Assembly (NCBI GenBank): GCA_035633115.1
Contig: DASQFN010000114.1
Span: forward strand, 159,981-223,980
DNA from: Gemmatimonadaceae bacterium
Lineage (GTDB): Bacteria > Gemmatimonadota > Gemmatimonadetes > Gemmatimonadales > Gemmatimonadaceae
Direction of reading: 5' to 3'
DNA length: 64,000 nt
Shown in pieces: positions 16,249 to 25,208 of this stretch. Made by a program: the position numbers and the translations under genes. Below the pieces are notes generated by a model that was given only the letters and a program-made list of their open reading frames with translations, was not told the DNA's origin and did no database searches. Numbering within the stretch: the first letter of the stretch is position 1; the number at the start of each line of letters is the position of its first letter.

Positions 16249-17163
16249 ATGCCCGCAATAAGGCGACCCCGGCGGATTGCGGCATTGGCTGAGCGCGGAT
16301 TCGCGCCGGTGAGGGGGCTTCGATTCCCTTACGCCAGATTAATGACCACCACTCTGGTTCGGGACGCGCTCGAAGAAGACGGCGCCGCGAACGACCTGAC
16401 GAGTATCGCGACTATTGTCTCCGACCGACGGCAGCGATGCGTCATAGTGGCGCGCGAAGCCGGAGTCATCACTGGGATTCCTCTGGCGCGCGAGGCGTTC
16501 CGGCAGCGCGACCCCAAGGCATCGGTGCGCGCGGCGGTGCGCGATGGACAGCGCGTCAACGCTGCGACGCCCGTAATCTTCGTCACCGGACACGCCCGCG
16601 GGCTTCTCTCGGCGGAGCGGGTGGCGCTCAATTTCATGCAGCGGCTGTCGGGAGTCGCGTCGCTCACCCGGAAGTATGTCGATGCAGTGAAGGGAACCGG
16701 CGTGAAAATCCTCGATACACGGAAGACGACACCGGGTTGGCGACGGCTCGAGAAATACGCGGTGCGGGCGGGAGGGGGCATGAATCACCGAATCGATCTC
16801 TCCTCGGCCGTGCTCATCAAGGACAACCATCTGGCGGCTGTGGACGGAGACATCGAGCTGGCCGTACGCCGAAGCCGCGAGCTGGCGCCCGTGGGAACGC
16901 CGGTCGAGGTGGAGTGCGACGATCTGGACCAGGTTCGATCAGCGCTCGTTGCCGAAGCCGAGGTCATCATGCTCGACAACATGAATGAGCCGATGATGCG
17001 TGAAGCAGTGCAACTCATCAACGGTCGAGCGGTGACGGAGGCATCTGGAGGAGTAACCCTGGAGAGCGCGAGGGCAATTGCCGAGACGGGTGTAGACTGG
17101 ATCTCTGTTGGCGCGCTGACGCACTCGGCTAAAGCGATGGATCTGTCACTCGATTTCGAGTGA
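16249..17163 (+). CDS. nadC: nicotinate-nucleotide pyrophosphorylase (carboxylating)
   Basis: A 304-residue enzyme that makes nicotinate mononucleotide from quinolinate and PRPP. Family motifs are KILDTRKTTPGWRRLEKYAV, GGGMNHRIDLSSAVLIKDNH, EVECDDLDQ, MLDNM and EASGGVTLE. The first 31 residues (MPAIRRPRRIAALAERGFAP and on) extend beyond the usual N-terminus, and an ATG at 16342 would give a normal 273-residue protein. With NadB and NadA it completes the aspartate route to NAD. Confidence 0.94.
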   Translation: MPAIRRPRRIAALAERGFAPVRGLRFPYARLMTTTLVRDALEEDGAANDLTSIATIVSDRRQRCVIVAREAGVITGIPLAREAFRQRDPKASVRAAVRDGQRVNAATPVIFVTGHARGLLSAERVALNFMQRLSGVASLTRKYVDAVKGTGVKILDTRKTTPGWRRLEKYAVRAGGGMNHRIDLSSAVLIKDNHLAAVDGDIELAVRRSRELAPVGTPVEVECDDLDQVRSALVAEAEVIMLDNMNEPMMREAVQLINGRAVTEASGGVTLESARAIAETGVDWISVGALTHSAKAMDLSLDFE

Positions 17164-17276
17164 ACGCCGAGCCTGAAGTGTGTGATGTGTGTGGCTCCGC
17201 CGACATCGTCGAGATCAAGTGCAAGCTGATGTGCCGGAATTGCGGGACGATTCTTCGCAGCTGCTCGGACATCTGA
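17160..17276 (+). CDS. 38-residue zinc-ribbon mini-protein
   Basis: A GTG that overlaps the nadC stop (GTGA, 17160-17163) opens a 38-codon frame ending at 17276. It encodes two Cys-x-x-Cys pairs (CDVCGSADIVEIKCK and MCRNCGTILRSC), a treble-clef or ribbon zinc site with little else. The overlap implies translational coupling to nadC. The dense, correctly spaced Cys pairs and the exact overlap argue against chance. Its role is unknown; a zinc-dependent accessory factor or regulator is a guess. Confidence 0.65.
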   Translation: MNAEPEVCDVCGSADIVEIKCKLMCRNCGTILRSCSDI

Positions 17277-17283
17277 GCGCTCG

Positions 17284-19083
17284 TCAGATGTCCAGGATCG
17301 CGTCCTTCACGAAGTAACGTTTCTCGTCTCTTATTATTGCCGCCACGCCGCGGCGGGTTGCGTCCACGTCCTCTTCGCGACCCTCGAGTGCAATGCGATT
17401 GGCTCTGAAGCGGTGACCTGATTCCACGCAGAAGAGATCGCATAGCTGAATCTCCCGCTCGGACGCTTCGGGCCCGTGCTCCTCTATGAGACTCTGCGTC
17501 CGCGAGATTACGCACGCCGTGGCGACCAGCTCGATTGCCATGTTTGCCAGCCGCTCGAGGACGAACTGTCTCTCGACGATTGCCGTGCGGTGCCTGAAAA
17601 TCACCCGATCGGTGGCACCCTTCAGCTCCGCAACGTGCTTCTCGAAGTACGACTTGTGCCCGGCGAGCCGGGGATGAATGCGTGCATCGAGTGTCGCACT
17701 CGCGCCGAGCATGCTCCGAATGCGTGATCTGGCAAAGCCGCTAAGCAATCCGAGGTTACGCAGCGGTTGTCGGAGCGCCGTGCCCACCTCCTTCAGCGAT
17801 TCGGCCGGTCCCTGCACGCCGTTCAACGCGATGAACAGTCGCAGCACTTCGTTGGCGCCCTCGAAGATCCGATTGATCCTCGAGTCACGCAGCATTCGCT
17901 CATACGGAAACGGCTTGACGTATCCCCGGCCGCCGGCCACCTGCACCATCTCGTCGCAAGCACTCCAGATCAAATCGCTGGCGAAAACCTTCGTGCACGC
18001 CGCCTCGAGTGCAAAGTCTGCCGCCGGCGAATCAGCGAGCGACGCAAGCACACCAAGCATCGCGTCGCACGCGTAAACTTTCGCGGCAAGCTGAGAGAGC
18101 TTTCGCTGGGTTATCTCGAAGTGCGCGAGCGGATGGCCAAACTGGACTCGCTGCTCGGCGTACGTCGCCATCTCACCCAGAACCCGCTTCGATCCTCCGG
18201 TGCAGCCTGCAGCGAGAGTGAGCCGCCCGGCATTCAGAACGTGGACGGCGACGGCAAACCCTTTTCCCACGGTCCCAAGAACATTCTCGGCGGGAACCTC
18301 GAGATTCTCGTATAGGAGCTCCGCCTGCGTCGACCCGCGAACGCCAAGCTTGCGCACCGTTCCGAGAACTCGAAATCCCGGCATGTCAGGAGTAATAATG
18401 AATGCGGTAAGACGAGCGACTGTTTCGCCCCGTCTCTCCACCGGAGTCTGCGCGAACGTCGCTATCACGCCGGCGCGATGCGCATTGCCGATCCAGATCT
18501 TGTGGCCGTTCAGTACCCAGCGTCTTCCGTCGGAGCTGAGCTCGGCCCGTGTCTGGATGTTCTGTGCATCCGAACCGGTCTCCGGCTCAGTGAGTGCGTA
18601 TGCCGCCAGCGTCTCGCCGCTGGCAAGCACCGGCAGATAGCGCTGTTTCTGCTCCTCGGTGCCATAGAGCACGATTGCCTTTGAGCCGAGACCGCAGTGG
18701 ACGCCGATCAGCACACCGAGCGATGCGTCGATCGACGAAAGGTGCTCGAAGATGCGAGCGTAGCCCGTAGCGGAGAGCTCCAGGCCGCCGTAGCGTCGAG
18801 GCACGGTGAGTCCCAGCATTCCGACGCGCCCGAACTCCGCCAGGAGATCATCACTTATGGTCTCCTCTTCATCCATCCGTGCCGAGTCAATGAGCCCGCT
18901 CCGCTGCATGCGGTCGAGCTCACCAGCCAGTCGGCGCACAAGGGAGGCCTCGTCGGGATTGCGACGGTCGAGCGGCTCGGGGTAGGGGAACAACAGCTCA
19001 TCGTGCACGACGCCGGCGAATATGCCGCGTGTGAACGATGGCCTTACCTCGTTCAGGCTGTCTGGTCTTCCCGCCGCAGCCAT
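17284..19083 (-). CDS. acyl-CoA dehydrogenase, VLCAD/ACAD9-like
   Basis: A 599-residue flavoenzyme that introduces the alpha-beta double bond in fatty acyl-CoA. It contains YALTEPETGSDAQNIQTRAE, the substrate-binding KLGVRGSTQAELLYENLEVP, the FAD-contact QVAGGRGYVKPFPYERMLRD and INRIFEGANEVLRLFIALNG. The Glu of IFEGANE is the likely catalytic base, as in very-long-chain enzymes, and the extra 170-residue C-terminal region also fits that subgroup. It overlaps the preceding small membrane gene by 31 bases. Confidence 0.9.
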   Translation of the reverse strand: MAAAGRPDSLNEVRPSFTRGIFAGVVHDELLFPYPEPLDRRNPDEASLVRRLAGELDRMQRSGLIDSARMDEEETISDDLLAEFGRVGMLGLTVPRRYGGLELSATGYARIFEHLSSIDASLGVLIGVHCGLGSKAIVLYGTEEQKQRYLPVLASGETLAAYALTEPETGSDAQNIQTRAELSSDGRRWVLNGHKIWIGNAHRAGVIATFAQTPVERRGETVARLTAFIITPDMPGFRVLGTVRKLGVRGSTQAELLYENLEVPAENVLGTVGKGFAVAVHVLNAGRLTLAAGCTGGSKRVLGEMATYAEQRVQFGHPLAHFEITQRKLSQLAAKVYACDAMLGVLASLADSPAADFALEAACTKVFASDLIWSACDEMVQVAGGRGYVKPFPYERMLRDSRINRIFEGANEVLRLFIALNGVQGPAESLKEVGTALRQPLRNLGLLSGFARSRIRSMLGASATLDARIHPRLAGHKSYFEKHVAELKGATDRVIFRHRTAIVERQFVLERLANMAIELVATACVISRTQSLIEEHGPEASEREIQLCDLFCVESGHRFRANRIALEGREEDVDATRRGVAAIIRDEKRYFVKDAILDI

Positions 19084-19478
19084 CGCCAGTGCATGAAAAA
19101 TAGGCCCGATGCGATGATGATCAGCAGCGTGCTCGTGACAAGAGTTCTCATTGCCCGGAACCGCACATTGCCGATTTGCTCGAGCCGTTCGTCCTCGTAC
19201 ATCTGTCGAATCTCGGCATCGGTCGGCACTGCGCCGGAATCGCGGGCAGCGACACCGGCGCGCGCCCGCTCCGGGGCGTTGACTCGCTGCAGCTGCTCTC
19301 GCTTGTACGCTGTGTACGACGTGAGCGGGCCGCCTCGTCCATACCCTTCAGCGCGAAGCGGACTAACGAGATTGAAGGCAGCGTTGACGATCTGCGTGAC
19401 GGAGATCAGGACAGCAATGATCGCCACGAGACAGACTGCATAACCGTAGATCTGAGCAATCCGATTCGTCCGTTCCAT
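19053..19478 (-). CDS. small two-helix membrane protein
   Basis: A 141-residue protein with an N-terminal membrane helix (YGYAVCLVAIIAVLISVTQI), a hydrophilic middle and a C-terminal helix (LVTSTLLIIIASGLFFMHWR). GGAGGG lies 4 bases before the ATG, which directly follows the TGA of the YyaL-like gene. No known family. It lies in an apparent operon between the YyaL-like gene and the acyl-CoA dehydrogenase. Confidence 0.75.
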   Translation of the reverse strand: MERTNRIAQIYGYAVCLVAIIAVLISVTQIVNAAFNLVSPLRAEGYGRGGPLTSYTAYKREQLQRVNAPERARAGVAARDSGAVPTDAEIRQMYEDERLEQIGNVRFRAMRTLVTSTLLIIIASGLFFMHWRWLRREDQTA

Positions 19479-21548
19479 TCATCCCTCCGGGGTGCTTATT
19501 CGTCTGGCGCTGCCCGCTGCCTCGAGCTGCTCCCCGAGTCGAGCAGTGTCGGTAGCCGGCTCGTCACAAGTGTACGCGCGGCAGACGTACGCCGTAGGAA
19601 TCCCGCCGCGCGGCATCCGTCCCGCGAGCAGGTCGATCCGCTCGCTGCCATCGGCGCCGCCACCCGCCAGCACGAGCGAGGGAACGTAGTGCGATGCGAC
19701 CTCGCGTTCCAGCCGATTGACTCCCTCGCTCGCACTATCGCCAACGATTGCGACTTCAACCGCACCGTGTACTGCCATGTCGGCCACTCCCAGCAGATGG
19801 CCAAAGCCCGTAGGAAACTTCGTGAGAAGCTCAGCCGCTCCATCGAGAACCGACATAGCCCGTTCACGCATGGCGCTGTCGTTTGTGAGATCTGCGAGAT
19901 GGAGCAGCAGGTCGGCAGCCATTGACGTTCCCGAAGGCATTGCGTTGTCCGTGATATCCCGCGGTCGTGTAATCAGCGGCTCCGCGTCACTGGCTGTGTC
20001 GAAGAAAGCGCCAGCCGAATCGTCCCAGAACCAGCGGACCATCGATTCGGTGATCGACATCGCGCGCTCGACCCACACATCATCGAAAGTCGCCTCGTAT
20101 AACGCGATGAACCCGAGTCCAAGCGCGGCGTAATCCTCAAGAAAACCCGGTATGCGTGTTTCGCCGCTCTTGTGCGAGCGCATCACCCGTCCGTCACGAG
20201 CCATCTCGCGATGCAGAAACTCACCGTTCGTGAGAGCGAGTCGCAAAAGCTCCGGATCTCCAAAAGCTCTGGCGGCGGTGGCAACTCCCCGGAGCATGAG
20301 TCCGTTCCACGAAGCGAGGATCTTTTCATCGCGTCCGGGCCAGACACGCTTTGCCCGCTCGGCGTAAAGGGTCGCCTTCGCGGTTTCGATGCGTCTGCTC
20401 AGCTCCTCGGTGCCAAGGCCGCTGCGCGTTGCGGTTACGCCGGGATCGACCGCGACATTCGGAATAATCTTCCCCTCGAAATTCCCACGGGAGGTGACTC
20501 CGAAGTAATTCTTCACAAGCGGCGAGTCCTCGCCTAGGAGCGAATCGATCTCCTCCTCGGTCCAGACATAGAATTTGCCTTCGTGTCCTTCGCTGTCGGC
20601 GTCGAGTGAAGAGTAAAAGCCGCCTTCGGGCGAAGTCATCTCGCGTCTCAACCACGTAAGCGTCTCATTGACGACGCGCCGCACCTCCGAGTCCTTCGTG
20701 GCCTGCCACAGGTGTGCTCCCAGTCGGACGAGCAGCGCGTTGTCGTACAGCATTTTCTCGAAATGCGGGACGATCCAGATCCCATCAACGGTATACCGGT
20801 GAAAACCGCCGCCTATCTGATCGTACAGCCCGCCGCGCGACATCCTGCGGAATGTTTCGGTGACCATCTCCAGTGCGTAAGTGGTGCCCGTTCGCTTCCA
20901 GTAGCGCAGGAGGAAATCGAGCGACATCGTGGGCGGAAACTTGGGTGCGCCGCCGAACCCGCCGTGCCGGATGTCGTATCGCTGAGCGTGCGACCGGTAT
21001 GCAAGCTCGAGCGTGTGCGCGTTCAGTGCTCCTTCGGTCCTTGTAAGAGCATCCGCGTCGTAGATCTGCCGAAGCTGTTCGGATGTGCTGGTGATTGCGT
21101 CTCTGCGATTTGTGTATGCGTCAGCCACTGACTGCATGACACGCCTGAACGACGGCATTCCCTGGCGATCTGCCGGCGGATAGTAGGTGCCGCCGAAGAA
21201 GGGCACCCCCTCGGGCGTCAGGAACATCGTCATTGGCCAGCCCCCCTGACCGGTGAGCGCCTGCACGGCCTGCATATAGATGCTGTCGAGATCCGGCCGC
21301 TCCTCGCGGTCGACCTTGATGTTGACGAAGAGCTGATTCATCAGCTCAGCAGTCTCTTCATTCTCGAACGACTCGTGGGCCATGACGTGGCACCAGTGAC
21401 ACGCCGCATAGCCGATGCTGAGAAGAATGGGCCGGTCTTCGCTTCTCGCGCGGGACAGCGCTTCCTCTCCCCACGGATACCAATCGACCGGGTTGTCCCG
21501 GTGCTGGAGAAGGTACGGGCTGGTCTCGTTGGCGAGTCTGTTCGGCAT
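19479..21548 (-). CDS. YyaL/DUF255 thioredoxin-fold protein (spermatogenesis-associated 20-like)
   Basis: A 689-residue protein with the fixed N-terminus of this family ([20 protein letters not shown]), the thioredoxin-like [19 protein letters not shown] with a CHWC redox motif, and [20 protein letters not shown]. It then has an alpha/alpha barrel of the six-hairpin type ([20 protein letters not shown]). Biochemical function is not established for the family. It heads an operon with a small membrane protein and an acyl-CoA dehydrogenase. Confidence 0.93.
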   Translation of the reverse strand: MPNRLANETSPYLLQHRDNPVDWYPWGEEALSRARSEDRPILLSIGYAACHWCHVMAHESFENEETAELMNQLFVNIKVDREERPDLDSIYMQAVQALTGQGGWPMTMFLTPEGVPFFGGTYYPPADRQGMPSFRRVMQSVADAYTNRRDAITSTSEQLRQIYDADALTRTEGALNAHTLELAYRSHAQRYDIRHGGFGGAPKFPPTMSLDFLLRYWKRTGTTYALEMVTETFRRMSRGGLYDQIGGGFHRYTVDGIWIVPHFEKMLYDNALLVRLGAHLWQATKDSEVRRVVNETLTWLRREMTSPEGGFYSSLDADSEGHEGKFYVWTEEEIDSLLGEDSPLVKNYFGVTSRGNFEGKIIPNVAVDPGVTATRSGLGTEELSRRIETAKATLYAERAKRVWPGRDEKILASWNGLMLRGVATAARAFGDPELLRLALTNGEFLHREMARDGRVMRSHKSGETRIPGFLEDYAALGLGFIALYEATFDDVWVERAMSITESMVRWFWDDSAGAFFDTASDAEPLITRPRDITDNAMPSGTSMAADLLLHLADLTNDSAMRERAMSVLDGAAELLTKFPTGFGHLLGVADMAVHGAVEVAIVGDSASEGVNRLEREVASHYVPSLVLAGGGADGSERIDLLAGRMPRGGIPTAYVCRAYTCDEPATDTARLGEQLEAAGSARRISTPEG

Positions 21549-21567
21549 GGTCAGGCGCCGATCGACT

Positions 21568-21596
21568 GATTGACCGATCGGCCGATTGACCGATCG
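21568..21596. repeat. tandem 16-bp repeat
   Basis: GATTGACCGATCG occurs at 21568-21580 and again at 21584-21596, period 16, centred on a CCGATCGG palindrome. It lies 20 to 50 bases upstream of the YyaL-like start. It may be a regulatory or simple slippage repeat. Confidence 0.5.
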
Positions 21597-21635
21597 ACGG
21601 TTAGCAGGATCGGACGCGAGTGCGCGTCTGGTTCG

Positions 21636-22097
21636 CTATGCATCCCGCAATATGTAGGTCGCTGCCTGCTCGAGCACCGCTCGCTCGCTCTTGAATGCGA
21701 TGGTCCCGGTTGCCTGGGCGACTTCCAGCCATCGCGCCTCGTTCACCTCATGGTCATGATCAGCGACGTCGCCCGACACGTATCTCATGAGGAAGAAGTG
21801 AACGAACTTGTGGTACCTGACGCGCCTTCCATCCACGGTCGCCTGATACCAGTACTCGACGAGCTTCAGCTTCTCGACGATCTCAGCTTCGAGGCCGGCC
21901 TCCTCGCGAACTTCGCGCACTGCGGCTGTTTCCGGCGTCTCTCCCGCATCCACCAGCCCCTTTGGCAGCTGCCAGCGCGGTGGCTCGCCCACTGAGATGA
22001 GAGCAATCTCGAAGCCCTGCCGCGCGAGCGGACGGAAGACTATTCCTCCCGCCGAAATCTGTGTCTCCGTGGTAATCGGGGCGCGAGCTTTGGTCAT
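21636..22097 (-). CDS. Nudix hydrolase
   Basis: A 153-residue protein with a complete Nudix box, GLVDAGETPETAAVREVREE followed by AGL (Gx5Ex7REVxEEAGL). The strand AGGIVFRPLARQGFEIALIS and WQLPKG lead into it. The substrate cannot be read from sequence; small family members of this form commonly hydrolyse nucleoside di- and triphosphates or diadenosine polyphosphates. It is divergent from the M20 peptidase gene. Confidence 0.88.
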   Translation of the reverse strand: MTKARAPITTETQISAGGIVFRPLARQGFEIALISVGEPPRWQLPKGLVDAGETPETAAVREVREEAGLEAEIVEKLKLVEYWYQATVDGRRVRYHKFVHFFLMRYVSGDVADHDHEVNEARWLEVAQATGTIAFKSERAVLEQAATYILRDA

Positions 22098-22217
22098 GTA
22101 TGGCTCAGCACGTTAGTTTCCTGCCGCGAGTGAACGCAGGTGCGGCATCGCTACTGCAGATTGGGGACCCGCATCGGAGTCCCACGGAGCAGTCGCCGAC
22201 AATAACGGAACCCATTC

Positions 22218-23606
22218 ATGAAATCAGCCGGATCATCGGACCTCAATAGCTATCTGGAGAAGCACGACGCGCGAATCCAGGAGGAATTGTTCGAGTTCCT
22301 GCGAATTCCGAGTGTAAGTGCCAGGTCGGAGCACAGCGGAGATGTCGCGCGCGCAGCTAAGTGGCTGAAGGAGTGCATAGAAAAAAGCGGCATGACCGCG
22401 CGCATCTATCCGACCGCCGGTCATCCCGTGGTGGTGGCTGAGTGGCGCCACGCGCCGGGCGCGCCGACGGCGCTCGTCTACGGTCACTACGACGTCCAGC
22501 CCGCCGAGCCGATCGATCTGTGGACGTCGCCGCCATTCGAGCCGACGGTGCGCGACGGGAAGATCTTTGCGCGCGGATCCGTTGACGATAAGGGCCAGCT
22601 CTTCCTTCACGTCAAGGCAATCGAGGCTCACCTTGCCACTCGGTCAAAGCTGCCGCTCAACATCGTGCTGATTGCGGAGGGCGAGGAGGAGATCGGCAGC
22701 CCGAGCCTCGAGAAGTTCGTGAGCGAGAACCAGGAGCTGCTCAAGTCCGACGTGGCGGTGATTTCCGACTCAGCGATGTTCGCGCCCGGCCAGCCGTCCA
22801 TTCTCAGCTCACTGAGAGGGCTGGCGTACTTCCAGATCGACGTTCAGGGCCCGATGTGCGATCTCCATTCCGGAAGTTATGGAGGCGCCGTGGTGAATCC
22901 GGCGATAGCTCTGGCGCGAATCCTGGCGACCATGCACGACGACAACGGGCACATCGCGATCGACGGGTTTTACGACAGGGTCCGCGACTGGGAGCCCCGC
23001 GTTCTCGAGCAGATGAAGAAGCTTCCGTTCGACGAGGAAGAGTTCCGCAAGGAAGCCGGCGCTCCCGCCCTTGGCGGGGAGAAGGGTTACACGGTTCTCG
23101 AGCGATTATGGGCGCGTCCCACCTGCGAAGTGAACGGCCTTCTCAGCGGCTACACCGGCGAGGGAGCGAAGACGGTTCTTCCTGCGAAGGCAATGGCGAA
23201 GGTCAGCTGCCGGCTAGTACCCGATCAGGAACCCGCCGAAATCGAGAAGCTGATGGATGCACACGTACGTCGCATCGCGCCGAAGGGTGTGACGGTTAAC
23301 GTGAAACATCTCCACGGCGGACGGCCGTGGAGGGCTGAGCTCGACGGGCCGATATTCGACGCGGCTCGGCGAGCACTCAAGTCCGCGTTCGAGAAAGATC
23401 CGGTGATTGTCGGCGAGGGTGGATCGATCCCGGTAGTCGGCGATTTCGAGAGGATCCTCGGCACCCCCGTACTTCTCGTGGGATTCGGACTGCCCGGAGA
23501 AAACGCGCATGCTCCCGACGAGTGGATAAGCGTCGAGAATTTCAGAAAGGGCATGAGCGCAATGGCTGTCCTCTGGGACGAGTACGGCCGGAACGGAAAA
23601 CCCTAG
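22218..23606 (+). CDS. M20-family dipeptidase
   Basis: A 462-residue zinc peptidase of the CNDP/M20 dipeptidase type. Metal ligands are visible in order: VYGHYDVQP, ARGSVDDKGQL, AEGEEEIGSPS, ISDSAMF and ENAHAPDEW. The dimerisation segment DLHSGSYGGAVVNPAIALAR contains the conserved His. It is probably cytoplasmic, as no signal peptide is seen. Its stop shares a CTAG with the stop of the convergent DUF4173 gene. Confidence 0.93.
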   Translation: MKSAGSSDLNSYLEKHDARIQEELFEFLRIPSVSARSEHSGDVARAAKWLKECIEKSGMTARIYPTAGHPVVVAEWRHAPGAPTALVYGHYDVQPAEPIDLWTSPPFEPTVRDGKIFARGSVDDKGQLFLHVKAIEAHLATRSKLPLNIVLIAEGEEEIGSPSLEKFVSENQELLKSDVAVISDSAMFAPGQPSILSSLRGLAYFQIDVQGPMCDLHSGSYGGAVVNPAIALARILATMHDDNGHIAIDGFYDRVRDWEPRVLEQMKKLPFDEEEFRKEAGAPALGGEKGYTVLERLWARPTCEVNGLLSGYTGEGAKTVLPAKAMAKVSCRLVPDQEPAEIEKLMDAHVRRIAPKGVTVNVKHLHGGRPWRAELDGPIFDAARRALKSAFEKDPVIVGEGGSIPVVGDFERILGTPVLLVGFGLPGENAHAPDEWISVENFRKGMSAMAVLWDEYGRNGKP

Positions 23607-25090
23607 GATGTACGGGGCAGACCTATTCGCCGGAGCGCTTCGCGCGCCCGCTGGCGGCGGAGATTCCACTCGAACCAGCTGTCGGGAGACAGGCGACGAG
23701 GGTTGCCGTAACGCGCCACCAGCTCAGCGTGGAGCTGGCCCCGCACCGGCTCGGGAAGGGAAGCCAGTCGTGTAACGATCACCGGAATTGCGTCAGATGA
23801 GAGATCACGCGCGATGTATCTGGCGTCGAGTTTTCCTGTCGTCGCAACCCGGTCCATATTCGCGGACGCGATCCACGCCTCGTGGTTCCAGAACACGAGA
23901 ACCAGGAAAGCGGCAACGGCGACAGTGAAGACGCGACGAAAAAGCGCCCCGATGTCGAGCGTGCCGAGGATGCCGGCCGCCAGCGCAATCAAGGCCACGG
24001 CAAGAACCAGCATGTAGACCTGCGCATACAGTCGCGAGACCGTGTATCCGTAAGCGGCCTCGTACAACGACACGCGGTGAAACGCCGATGCGAGCATGAT
24101 CAGGACGGCGACCAGGATGGCCAGCGTGAGGATCTTGATGCGTCCCGCGTGACCGTCCGCGCGGCCAAATCGCTCGCTCACCAGGATGAGAATCACGGAG
24201 CAGGTGGCGACTATCGTGAGCTCGCCAAACCCGCGCCGGGCGTATTCGGCGAAAGTGATTCCGGAGCCGGGTACGCTCGGTGCGTTGCCGAAGAGGTAGC
24301 TGAGCTGTACACCGATGAAGAGCCAGAAAAGCGCAGCGACGCCGGAAACGAGGATCAGCCGTTCCGTCGCTCCGAGCCAGCGTCCAACTCCGTCGCTGCC
24401 GGACACTGGTGAGAGTGACGAGCTCTGTCTGATGGGCTGGAGAGCCGCAAAGCTGTAGGCGCCGAGGGTCACTACCAGCAGAACGAAGAAGAAGATCGTT
24501 CGCGGAATGAACTCCCAGGTGGCGATGATTCGAGCGATCTCGTCCCGCCAGCTGCCGAACACAGGGTCGGCGCTCGCAAGGAGAAGGGCGAAAAAGAGGA
24601 CGACTGGAATCGTGATGACTGCTCCGCGCACGGCTTCTCGCGACCGCGTCGAGCGAAAAACGTTGGACAGATCCGCAAACCGCCTGAACGATTCGGCTAG
24701 TGCATTGCCGGCAGCGACGAAGGGAGCGCTGATGACGAATGGCGCCGTCAGGCGCTCGAGGCCGGGACCGACGGCGAATAGCATTGCAAGCGCGAGGAAG
24801 AGCACCACGCTGACGAAACTCAGTGCGTTGATAAACTCGGCCGCGGTGATCGAGGCTCCAGAGGCCAGGACGGTCGCGGTGGCGAGCATGAGAAGGGAGG
24901 AGCTGTTGAGCGTGCTGCGCGCCCTCATCACGACACCCAGTCCAAGCGAGGCGAAGGCGGTCCAGATTCCCCAGTTCACACCGGGGAGGGCGTCAAACAT
25001 GATGTAAGCGCCAATCGCGGCAACGGCGATCGCCGCGAACCATGCGAGCCCGGTGCCAAGTGCCGCCGGACGTTCCCCCGTACCAGTCAA
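23603..25090 (-). CDS. DUF4173-family polytopic membrane protein
   Basis: A 495-residue protein with roughly a dozen hydrophobic segments and the family-typical GITFAEYARRGFGELTIVAT and LYEAAYGYTVSRLYAQVYML. The start is a TTG at 25090 with GGAGAG upstream. The family has no established function and is often encoded next to small transcriptional regulators. None is adjacent here, but a perfect operator-like palindrome lies 60 bases upstream. Confidence 0.82.
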   Translation of the reverse strand: MTGTGERPAALGTGLAWFAAIAVAAIGAYIMFDALPGVNWGIWTAFASLGLGVVMRARSTLNSSSLLMLATATVLASGASITAAEFINALSFVSVVLFLALAMLFAVGPGLERLTAPFVISAPFVAAGNALAESFRRFADLSNVFRSTRSREAVRGAVITIPVVLFFALLLASADPVFGSWRDEIARIIATWEFIPRTIFFFVLLVVTLGAYSFAALQPIRQSSSLSPVSGSDGVGRWLGATERLILVSGVAALFWLFIGVQLSYLFGNAPSVPGSGITFAEYARRGFGELTIVATCSVILILVSERFGRADGHAGRIKILTLAILVAVLIMLASAFHRVSLYEAAYGYTVSRLYAQVYMLVLAVALIALAAGILGTLDIGALFRRVFTVAVAAFLVLVFWNHEAWIASANMDRVATTGKLDARYIARDLSSDAIPVIVTRLASLPEPVRGQLHAELVARYGNPRRLSPDSWFEWNLRRQRAREALRRIGLPRTS

Positions 25091-25149
25091 GCGTCTCTCC
25101 GTTTGATCATCCGACGGGATAATCTAGCCGGCGAATCTATTTTGACAAG

Positions 25150-25168
25150 TACTTTGTCCCACAAAGTA
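25150..25168. promoter_or_regulatory. perfect 19-bp operator-like palindrome
   Basis: TACTTTGT-CCC-ACAAAGTA is an exact inverted repeat with 8-bp arms. It lies in the 118-bp gap upstream of the DUF4173 gene. On the minus strand a possible promoter (TTGTCA, 16 bases, TAGATT) begins next to it, so a repressor or activator bound here would control the DUF4173 gene. The binding protein is not identifiable in the window. Confidence 0.6.
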
Positions 25169-25208
25169 GACGCCACGGTGAAATCATCACAGCAAACTTG
25201 TTAACGCG

